Source of the DNA: Erpetoichthys calabaricus
Taxonomy: Eukaryota; Chordata; Cladistia; Polypteriformes; Polypteridae
Reading direction: 5' to 3'
Length of the DNA: 64,000 bases
Assembly: GCF_900747795.2 (NCBI RefSeq)
Contig: NC_041401.2
Coordinates: 120,811,722 to 120,875,721, forward strand
The notes beneath the pieces were generated by a model. The model did no database searches and was not told the origin of the DNA. It saw only the letters and a program-made list of their open reading frames with translations. Position numbers and translations under genes: made by a program. Shown here in pieces: positions 1-9,545 of the stretch (its first letter is position 1; each line of letters starts with the position of its first letter).

Positions 1-173
1 TGAGTGAGAGAATCTCTGTTTTGCTTCCCAGCTGGGATGCCAGGAAGAGGAAAAGATCTGTGTGATTTAGGAAAAAGGTTTGCAAATCTGCAAAGAGAAA
101 GAGGTGAGGTGTACATGAGGATACAGCGCATTGCCACACCCACCACACGACAAACCAACTCGGGACCACAGAT

Positions 174-1275
174 TATACAATATAATACAATTTACTTTTG
201 TATAGCCCAAAATCACACAAGAAGTGCCGCAATGGGCTTTAACAGGCCCTGTCTCTTGACAGCCCCCCAGCCTTGACTCTCTATGAAGACAAGGAAAAAC
301 TCCCAAAAAAACTGTTGTAGGGAAAAAACCTTGGGAAAAGCAGTTCAAAAAGAGACCCCTTTCCAGGTAGGTTGGGTGTGCAGTTGGTGTCAAAAAGAAG
401 GGGGGTCAATAAAATACAATACAATACACAAAACAGGTCAAATCCTCAATACAGTATAAAAATTAACATTTTACAAATACGGAGCACAATTTAACAGTAG
501 ATGATATCACATAATATGATTTGGATTTGTTTAGAGCCCTGGAGACCTCAGCCATCAAGCTGCCTCCCCCATTTGGCCATTCCACAGCTGAAACAGTGCT
601 GGGCCAGCCAATCCGATGAAAGGACCCCTGTACCCCACGATTCCTGCGATCCTCCATCAGGGGTGACTTTACCTTAGGCAGGTGGACCGTGGCACCAAGT
701 GCCACATTTGAGTACAGAGAAGAGAAACAGAATAGGAGAAGGTTAGTAACAAATTATAACGATCATATTACTTATGTTTTAGTGCTAATGACTAACAACA
801 GAGACGCAGTTTGTACAGTTAATCGGCAGCTCTAGTCAGGATATGCTAAGCTGAAGTAGTGAGTCTTCAGCCGGGATTTAAAAGCTGAGACTGAAGGGGC
901 ATCTCTTATAGTAGCAGGCAGACCATTCCACAGTTTAGGGGCCCTGTAACTAAAAGCTCGACCTCCCATTGTTATTTTATTAATCCTTGGAACCATAAGC
1001 AGACCAGCATCTTGAGATCTTAATGTGCGCTCTGGTTTGTAAGTCATGATAAGTTCAGACAAGTAAGCTGGACCTTGGCCATTTAATGCTTTATATGTTA
1101 AAAGGAGGATTTTGAAATCTGCCCTAAACTTAACCGGGAGCCAGTGTAAGGATTTAAGAACTGGAATTATGTGTTTGTATTTTCTTGTTCTTGTTATAAT
1201 TCTCGCAGCCGCATTTTGGATTAACTGGAGGCTGTATAAAGAACAATTTGAACATCCAGTGAACACCGCATATTA
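174..1275 (-). mobile_element. 5'-truncated LINE, C-terminal end plus 3' UTR (L2/jockey-group-like)
   Basis: The minus strand is open from 1266 to 832 (144 codons). It has the fish LINE C-terminal signature: LQLIQNAAARIITRTRKYKH, then LKSLHWLPVKFR, then a PKLWNGLP motif. Below 832 follows the LINE 3' UTR (GGGAGTTTTTCCTTG, then GGCCTGTTAAAGCCC), ending in a short TTGTA-type simple tail near 174-193. No upstream reverse-transcriptase catalytic region is present, so the copy is 5' truncated. The open C-terminal frame suggests a fairly young insertion. Clade naming is from motif recall only. Confidence 0.75.
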
Positions 1276-3770
1276 GGAACCAAGTGCAGCCATGCAACGG
1301 GTGACACCTCGGCACCACACTAGTTCAGATGGAATGGGTCAGTGTGAGTTTTTTTTATGGTGGCTGGAGTGCCAGTCCTGCCACCAACCCCTAGATTTTT
1401 CCCTGGAGGTTGGAGGGCCTACATGCAGGGTGCAGATTAACATCATACCCAAGACAACATCTGCAAAACTTTACATTAAATTCTTTTATTTCTTCTGTTG
1501 TGGTTTGATGTGACAAGGAGCTTACTTTCACAAATAACCCAGATATGCTTATTGCAAAAAAAAAAAAAAAAAAAACAAACTTTTAAATAATAAGCATTGC
1601 AGAAGATGGATATATGCAAGCGGGTGTTTGCAAATACTGTCAAAAAAGACAAATGACAGTAACAAACAGCACAAAACATAAAATTAACAAAGCTTAGTTG
1701 AACTTTTTCTTTGCTGCTAAATTAGTAGGTTTCTACCTTTTATCTATTCCTTGGCCTACATAGATATTTTCTTTCCTATAGAAAAAACCTGAATTCTGAT
1801 CCTTCAGTTAATATGGCTAAGATGAATAAGTTCTTTAGCTGACATTGCTGGGTGCAGGAATGACATCTCCAGGACCTGGAAAAATTTGAATGGCCAACGG
1901 GTCATCCCGTTTATTGTCTGTGACAAAACAAAAAATCAATCGCTCTTTGGTGTGCATGTCCCTTGAAGCACATAATGGGGTTTTTAGGCTGGTTAGCAAG
2001 TACTTTTGTCACTTTGGTTGTGGAGCAACTTGCAAGAAGTGACACCTCTTCCCCGGAAGCTTTGGCTTTTGTGGAGACTGAACTGGAAGGGGAGGGGTGG
2101 AGTCAGTTGCCCTCACGGGGTGGTTTCTCGACACTGAGGGGAAGAGAAGGAGATGAACTTGTTAGCGAAAGCACCCCCTCTCATCCCGCCGGGTTATTAC
2201 ATACCGCGACAGAGCCTGTAAGGAGGTCCTCCGATGTGCATGCGCGACACTAGTTATGAAGCTTCCATTGCACAGCTGCTGTCCGTATTGACTTACCTTC
2301 TCCCACACACATTTTCTGTGTGCAAGTTGCGGCTCAGACTTCCTAAATTCAGTAAGAATGTTAAATAACCCGGCAAAAACGTATCCTTCACTAACACCTT
2401 TAGTTACACTCGCACCAATACCATAATACATTAGCTGGCTTGGTTCTAACTACTAAGTTACAACTGAACAGTTCTCAGAATCTACGTGGGTGTACTTAAT
2501 AGTTCTGGTGCAAGCGAGGCTTTCTTCCTTTCCTGGTCAGCTTTCTCCAAGAATGTGGAAGGATTGTCAGTGTGCTTTCTTTGTTTTAGGAGGTCTTCTC
2601 CATCACCTTTCAGTTGTGGATGGTACCACAGTTTCTTTTTGATGCTCATACACACTGTTTTGGTCCCCATGTTATGTCTTTTGGTCAGCTGTGATCAGAC
2701 AGTTGCTGTTTTCAGCAAGATGAATGTGTGACCTTTCAATGTAGTTGCCTTCTGCTTAGACACTTGCTCTTTTAGCAAGCCTTAGACTAATGGCACCCCT
2801 CGTCCAATTCCTGTTACGGACAGTCTAGCAATTTTTCAGTCCAGCCCTGTTACCCTTTGGGAATAGAAGGGATTGCTCTAACTTTAATACATACACACTG
2901 TAATGAGTACTGGGGTCTCTGCTACACAGTTACGGCTATGTTGAGCAGTGAGCTTGATGGAAGAAACAGCGAGTTACGGTGTGCACTCAGGTTTTAAAGG
3001 CAGGAATGGTTTCTTGGGTGCACGTAAGCCCATCCTGTTATGTTAACCATTGGTGCGAAGTTCTATCCCACAACATTGCTCATCATTGAGTTATAGTCGT
3101 CTGGGCTGAATGTTTAGCTGGTACCATGAGAAAAGATGGCTCACTTGGTGAGTGTTCATTTTAACAGATAAGGCACGACTATATGTATATATTTTTTATA
3201 TATAATATAACCCTAAGCCTAAAAGTGCAATGATTTTATGTCACGTTTTTATGTCACATTTTTTGTCATGCTTTAAATCCGGGCTTATTTTAAAACCTAC
3301 ATATAGATGTTTGGTATCATTCTTTTCGGAATTTATCAAACTTTAATATGATGTTAGATTTTCAGATTCTTATTCAGTTTTTAAATTATAAACTAAAAAA
3401 ATATCAAGAACTCGCATCCCACGAGACGAGACTTTGTGCTTAACAATTTAACCACGCCCGGGGCCGGAAATAAAAGACAAAGAATAGGACAGCTGCTGTA
3501 CAGGCATTTAAATGTTCGAAGTGCTGTGTCAGATGCAGATACAGATGCAAGCCAGCAGCAGCTGATCTAGCAAAGAGGAGGTAAAATAAATCTGTATTTG
3601 TTTCCTATTGTATCACCGTTTAAGAAGGGGTTTTGGAGACGCGACCACATCTCCTTAGGGTGCGTTCAGACCCCCTCTTCACAAAGCGATTGGCAGAGAC
3701 GCAAAGTGGCTGGTGCATAGCACAGGCCGGGTGGGTTTACAAGCTACGCGAGCAGGGGGAAACCCCATAA
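1276..3770. other. No recognised gene
   Basis: AT-rich non-coding DNA with a poly(A) run near 1557-1574. The only notable spot is an unassigned minus-strand ORF at 2162-2431, listed separately. Confidence 0.5.
2162..2431 (-). other. Unassigned ORF with a strong splice-donor match
   Basis: A minus-strand ATG ORF (89 codons) starts with MYYGIGASVTKGVSEG. It reaches a near-perfect donor, GAGAAG followed by GTAAGT, at about 2294-2299, leaving a 45-residue candidate coding exon. I do not recognise the peptide. A moderately CpG-containing patch lies near 2180-2260. It could be a 5' exon of a gene running off the left edge, or chance. Confidence 0.2.
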
Positions 3771-3776
3771 TCTATA

Positions 3777-4233
3777 CAGTAATCCCTCGCTATATCGCGC
3801 TTCGCCTTTCGCGGCTTCACTCTATCGCGGATTTTATATGTAAGCATATTTAAATATATATTGCGGATTTTTTGCTGGTTCGCGGATTTCTGTGGACAAT
3901 GGGTCTTTTAATTTCTGGTACATGCTTCCTCAGTTGGTTTGCCCAGTTGATTTCATACAAGGGACGCTATTGGCAGATAGCTGAGAAGCTACCCAACTTA
4001 CTTTTCTTTCTCTCTCTCTTGCGCTGACATTCTCTGATCCTGATGTAGGGGGATTGAGCAGGGGGGCTGTTCGCACACCTAGACGATACGGACGCTCGTC
4101 TAAAAATGCTGAAAGATTATCTTCACGTTGCTTCCTTCTGTGCAGCTGCTTCGCGAAGCGACATGCTCCACAGTGCTTCGCATACTTAAAAGCTCGAAGG
4201 GCACGTATTGATTTTTGATTGTTTGTTTTTCTC

Positions 4234-4286
<53 letters not shown>

Positions 4287-4687
4287 GCTACTGACGGAGG
4301 GGGTGTGAGCTGCCGCCTTCGTACTTAAAAGCCAAACAGCCCTATTGATTTGTTTGCTTTCTCTCCCTTTCTGACATTCTGTGCTCCTGACGCGCACTCC
4401 TTTGAAGAGGAGGATATGTTTGCATTCTTTTAATTGTGAGACGGAACTGTCATCTCTGTCTTGTCATGGAGCACAGTTTAAACTTTTGAAAAGGAGACAA
4501 ATGTTTGTTTGCAGTGTTTGAATAAAGTTCCTGTCTCTCTACAACTTCCTGTGTTTCTGTGCAAATCTGTGACCCAAGCATGACAATATAAACATAACCA
4601 TATAAACATATGGTTTCTACTTCGCGGATTTTCACCTTTCGCGGGGGGTTCTGGAACGCAACCCCTGCGATGGAGGAGGGATTACTG
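3777..4687. mobile_element. Tigger/pogo-type non-autonomous DNA transposon (911 bp)
   Basis: It begins CAGTAATCCCTCGCTATATC and ends in the complementary GAGGGATTACTG. It is flanked by TA on both sides (3775-3776 and 4688-4689), the Tc1/pogo-superfamily target duplication. Further inside, TTTCGCGG/CGCGGATTT blocks recur in inverted order. The interior holds a (CT)n tract at about 4240-4276 and no transposase. Removing it restores a continuous TCTATATATAAAATCCC Helitron start, so it inserted after the Helitron. Confidence 0.8.
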
Positions 4688-4894
4688 TATATATAAAATC
4701 CCTATGTGCGTCCAGGTGTCCGTGTGTGGGTGTCTTCTGATGAAGTGCGCATGTGCAGGGCACGGTGCAACGCGCGATATTACTGTCAGAGAAAGTTAGA
4801 GGCGTTTTACGGAAATACAAACCAGTATTACTGCGAGAGGAAATTTAAAGGTACACAATACAGTGACGCATATTACAGCCACATACTAACCAGT

Positions 4895-4933
4895 GTTCGG
4901 ATTCAGCGGGTTGGAAAATGGATGGATGGATGG
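4895..4933 (+). mobile_element. 39-bp V-SINE 3' stub with 12-bp target duplication
   Basis: The insert carries ATTCAGCGGGTTGGAAAATG plus a (GGAT)n tail, matching the 3' end of the full V-SINE at 60503-60867. It is flanked by ATACTAACCAGT at 4883-4894 and 4934-4945. It interrupts one of the Helitron body repeats, so it is an extremely 5'-truncated retroposition event. Confidence 0.8.
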
Positions 4934-5045
4934 ATACTAACCAGTATTACTGTCAGAGGAGATTAAAGGCATATTACCGACGCGCACGCCTGTATTACTG
5001 CCAGAGAAAATTAGAGGTATATTACGGACATACAAGACGGTATCC

Positions 5046-5143
5046 TTCAATAATGGCGCGCACAAAAAGGCGAGCCCTTATTCGCTGCGCTCAATTGAGG
5101 TCGCCCTTTTGAAGCTCGCCTTTTTGTGCGCGCCCTTATTGAA
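5046..5143. repeat. 98-bp palindromic foldback insert
   Basis: Arms at 5046-5075 and 5114-5143 are inverted 30-mers with one mismatch (core GGCGCGCACAAAAAGGCGAG). The 38-bp loop is itself GC-rich. The flanks carry related ACAAGAC(G/A)GTAT sequence of the host Helitron. It resembles a foldback-type insertion; the family is unknown. Confidence 0.7.
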
Positions 5144-5386
5144 TAGAGCCGTACAAGACAGTATTACTGTCACAGAAAATTAAAGACACACAATACACGG
5201 CAGCAGCCCAAGGAGAACGGTCAGCTCAGCAAGTAAACATCAACAAAAGAAAGGCTAAAAGAAAGAAAAATATGACCAACAAAAAGAATGAGGTCAAAGT
5301 CCCTTGCTATTTAATATAGACTGTTTCTACTAATGTTTATGCACTACTGTTCTAGCGCCCGTTATTGTAACGGGCTAAATGACTAG

Positions 5387-5850
5387 TATAATAATAATTC
5401 TTTAGATTTATATAGCACTTTTCTCATTACTCAAAGCCCATTACATAGTGAGTGGGGAGCCACTTCAACTACCACCAATGTGTAGCACCCACCTGGATGA
5501 TGCGGCAGCAGCAATTTTTGTGCCAGTATGCTCACCACACATTAGCTGTTAGGTGGTGAGAGAGACAGGGGATGATCAGGGGGAAAGATGGGCAATTTAG
5601 CCAGGACATCGGGAAACACCCAAACCTTTACAAAGGATGCCCAGGAATCTTTAATGACCACAGAGAGTCAGGACCTCAAGTGAAGTTCAGAGCCATTTTT
5701 ACAGCACAGAGTCCTCGTCACTGCACTGGGACATTGGAATCCACACTCAGAGCACAGGGTAAATGGCCCCTGCTGCCTCACCAAATCCTCTTTTAGCAGC
5801 AGCCCAAGTTTTTCCTAGATGGTCTCCCATCCAAGTACCGGCCGGCCCTG
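5387..5850 (-). mobile_element. 5S-rRNA-derived SINE (SINE3-like), copy 1
   Basis: On the minus strand it opens with a 5S-like internal promoter segment (GTACTTGGATGGGAGACC). A body shared with the copy at 47607-48095 follows (CTGGGCATCCTT, GTGAGCATACTGGCA, GGCTCCC). It ends GTGCTATATAAATCTAAAGA and (ATT)n. The ~75-bp 5S-like head argues for a 5S-derived SINE rather than a functional 5S gene. Confidence 0.8.
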
Positions 5851-7879
5851 AACAATCTTAGTTTTTGAAAACCACGTATGTGAGACTCAGGTCAAAGATT
5901 TGCCAAATTAGAATCAATTAAACAATCATAAAAATGGAGAAAGCTTGCTTGCTTTTTTTCTCTTTTTGCCAGATACTGTACATCTTAGTAGTAGTGACAG
6001 CTTTTATTGCTAATTTGAACCAATGCCAGTATTTATTTGTTTATTTCTTATGAGAACATTGCAGGATTTTGGTTGGATAGATACTGTTATTGTGTAATGT
6101 GAACTGAAGACCGGGGGACTCAATCACTCTTAAATGACCAGGGGTCAGTCCCGCTTAACTAAGCCTGAGCTCTCTTAGTTTCCCATCCTGTGTCAACTTA
6201 GGACCATTTCCAATAATTAAATGAGGGCCACACATGAAACAGCCCTTATTTCAGGAGCATCTACAATGCATAGCACCTCCACTTAAGAAGTGGTAATGGC
6301 CGCTCACAGTTCTGTATTCTAGTGCCCCACACCCACAAAGTATGGCCGACAGGAGCAATGCAGTTCAAAGTCCCGATTTCAGTTCCGCCCTGATGGCTAT
6401 GTGGATGAGGTTTGCATGTTCTCACTTTGTGTGTTTTTTCTCTGGGTTCCCACTTTTGTTTCTATATTTTAAAGATCTGTGGGTTAAATGAGCAAACTTT
6501 AAATTGGCTGAGTGTGGGTGTATGCATGACGGGACCCTGCGACGAGTGCTATGTTATTTTTGCACTCTAGGCCAATCTTATTAGTGTGCCAACTAGCTGC
6601 TCGGTAGGTTACCAGTGCAGCTGGTTCCCCCCCATTACGATCGACACCCTATGTGAATGCCTAATTCACCTTAATGGTGGCACCAGCCCTGCCTACAACT
6701 CCACTCAGGGTTGTTTCCTTCTTGCTGCTACTAAGGAAAGCTTCATCTCCTGTAAGCCTGAAGTGAATTAAGTAAGGCTAATAATGGACAAACATATGGA
6801 TGGACTTTAGGGCTTGTATTGTGTAAAGGTGGGTGTTGTGGCCTGAGAATAACCTTTCCCCAGTTTCCTGACCTTCCCTCCTAGCTCTCTGGTGTAATCA
6901 AACCATTGAGCTGTAGCCAGCAGTGACACCCTGAGCCTAAAAAGAGAGGAATATCCGCTGTCTGTCTGTCTGGTGCCAGAAGCCTGCATTTCACAATCCA
7001 CCAGTCACGTCGGCCGGGTTTGCAGTCAGCCGAGAAGAGCATTTCAGCAATTAACTGCTGAGTCACGATTTTTGTTCCCAAGGGTCCATTCTTTATGGCC
7101 TTAGATGGGCAATTCATCGCCAGTCCTCTAGATATGTTCACACTTAATCAGGGTTTCAGCTCTCCAGATAGTCTTGAATGCTTCATCCATTATGAGCTGC
7201 AGAACACTTAAACTCAATCAGGCAGACCCAAGTTCACAGTTTTTTCCCCAGATACTGCAGTCATGCAACTCAGGTGTTTTGCTTTGTTTGTTTGTTTTAT
7301 CTGTTTATAAATGGCGATGACATGTATGTATGATTCACCGTCCGTTCATCCTCTTATCTGACGTGTGCTCACAGGTGATCCGGACTTTAGACTGATCCTC
7401 ATTTATTTGCCAGATCTGGTCATTCCAGTTATTGGGTCATGGACAGCTGCAGTGTATTCTGGCAGCCCTGGATTGAAGACTGCAATTACTGCAACTACAA
7501 ATGGGGGTCCAGTCCAACGTACGGTCCACTCACTCAAACTGAGCCAATTCAGAGTCCACGGTCTGCAAAAGGAGAACATGTGAAGTTTAGGCCAGGATAT
7601 GTGGCCATAGGCTGTGAGCTGCACCACTATGGTGGTCTCATAAGTTAGATAGATAGATTAGACAGTTTAATAGTCCCCTTAATAAACACTGTTTTTGCTA
7701 CTTTTGCCCTTTGTGGGTGTAAATCACAATAGACAAACTTAAGCAATGACTTTTGCTTTTTTCAGGTATTCTTGGAATATTTCTAAAAGCTGTCATTCAC
7801 CTCTCTACGCAGAAGGGAAACTAAGCGTCTTGTCACAGGTCCATTTAATATTAACTCAGATAACTGATAATGAAAAAGT
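5851..7879. other. No gene; degraded V-SINE traces
   Basis: No supported coding sequence. About 6395-6560 has a decayed plus-strand V-SINE resemblance (GAGGTTTGCATGTTCTCAC, CTCTGGGTTCCCAC, AAATTGGCTGAGTGTG). A short TAGA-rich tail-like patch lies at 7644-7660. Confidence 0.45.
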
Positions 7880-8235
7880 GAAAACATTTTCACAAAGGGT
7901 TGCAAAGTATTCAGATCCTTAATTCAGTACTTTGTAAAAGCCTCTTTTCTAGCAGTTACAGCTTTGCGTCTACAAGCTTGGCACACCTGGATTTGGGCCA
8001 TTTATCTCATCCTTCCTGGCAGGTCCTCTCAAGTGTCATAGACTGGATGGGAAGTTTAAGTAAACTGCCATCTTCAGGTTCTCTCCACAGATGTTCTATG
8101 GGGTTTAAATCTATCTGGGCCACACTTGGGGACAATCAGAGACTTGTCACAAAGCCACTCCAGCATTGACTTGGCTATAAACTTCGACTCATTGCCATGA
8201 TGAACAGTGAACCATTGCCCCAGTCTGGTGTTACG
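7880..8235 (-). mobile_element. Degenerate Tc1-like transposon fragment
   Basis: Read on plus, the phrases GCAAAGTATTCAGATCC, CTACAAGCTTGGCACACCTG, CAGAGACTTGTCACAAAGCC and GAACCATTGCCCCAGTCTG match the reverse strand of a common fish Tc1 transposase gene. It is truncated before the C-terminal half and clearly older than the Tc1 at 27301-28917. Confidence 0.7.
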
Positions 8236-9545
8236 GACTCTTTTTCATCCCCACAACTGAAAATTGTTAACCAGAAGGGTTCTGAGGTCACTTCCGCCTC
8301 TGGAAACAAGCTTCGCCTCTTTAACTCCGCCTCTTCCTCCAAAAGCCTCTTTAAAAGAACAACCCACTTCAAAACAAATCAGTCTTATTTTGGATTTGCT
8401 TGTGAGAAGATGTTAGTGACAGCAAAAGCTGTGTATTATTGAACCTTGCTTGTTTCTTTTTTTGATTTTCGCCCTTACCAGCCAGTGTCCCAACACTTCA
8501 TCTTTGCTTAGCCCTCATTTTAAGACCAGGAATAAAGAACGCTAGCCTTCAAGTCTCACTGCTGAAATGGAAAACCTGGGTTGTGCATGTGGAACCACAC
8601 ACTGCAGGGCCAATGGGTCCAGTCCCTCAGCTGGAAATAGCATGAAAACAATTTCATGTAGTACTAAATAAGAAGCTACATTAAGCAAAATTTGATGAAA
8701 ACTGCTTAAGAAGATAAAGTTGAGGATTATTATAAATATTTTAACAAAGAGTTAAATTACTGAGGGAAGCTTATCACTTACAATTCACCACATCTGGGGG
8801 ACTGTGTCCCACTGGCCCTTAATGGAGTAAGCCACTGGTAACTAATGGAACATTGGCCTACTTTACATAGCAAAATTCAGGCCTACTGCTCCTTCATATC
8901 AAAATGAGAGTTGCCTTCACTTGAGTGATGACTGATGCTTATGAGTAAGTGACAGAGTCGAGGCAGAGTGGACAGACCTCTTACATGCTATTATTATTTG
9001 TTTTCTGCTTCCATTCCATGTTACTTAATTGTTATATTTTGAAACATCATTACGCCATTTTATCTTTTGTCATTTTGGTTGTCTGGTACAAGTCACTGTA
9101 GGGACTTGTGGTCCTGGGAAGTTTGCCGTCATTGGACCATGAATACGTAAACCAGTGCTGCATGTTTCTCACTGTCCAAGTTTGTGGATACGTTTTCATA
9201 ACCTTTTTGCAAGTACTTACTTTCAGATCTCTCTGTTGACTTTTGATGTTTGTGGATTTGATCGTTTGTACTTTTGGTTACGGGCCCTCGCTTGATAAAT
9301 AATAATAATGAAACATCTCGTGTTCCACCTTGCTCATATATGGTCTGCTAAATGTCCCTCTTGCAGCAGTACATCCAGAAACTTCATATGTGTTTTGTAT
9401 TTCTTCATTTTACAGCCTAATTTGTATTACTGTTCTCAGAAAATCGATTTTGATTTACTTCTCTTAGAATTCCAACAACAATTTTGAGATGAAACAGTCA
9501 TGGCTCTGCATGAAAGATTATTGCCAGTAGTAATAATGATATTAA
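8236..9545. other. No recognised gene
   Basis: Non-coding. No convincing ORF, tandem repeat or splice-flanked exon seen. Confidence 0.5.

Larger units (their letters stand above)
3771..5386 (+). mobile_element. Helitron-like non-autonomous element, interrupted by other elements
   Basis: The 5' terminus is TC preceded by A (TCTATA at 3771-3776). The 3' terminus is CTAG at 5383-5386 followed by T. Eleven bases before the end is an 8-bp hairpin, GCCCGTTA / TAACGGGC at 5357-5364 and 5368-5375, with a 3-nt loop. An A-T insertion site, 5' TC, 3' hairpin and CTRR end are the Helitron hallmarks. The body carries repeated TATTACTG(T/C)CAGAG units. No Rep/helicase ORF is visible, so it is non-autonomous. 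It is split by a Tigger element at 3777-4687 and holds a SINE stub and a palindrome. Confidence 0.75.

Noticed and set aside
3930-4397. 155-codon minus-strand ORF
   Set aside because: Lies inside the Tigger element and runs through its CT microsatellite, giving an RE-repeat peptide. No domain.
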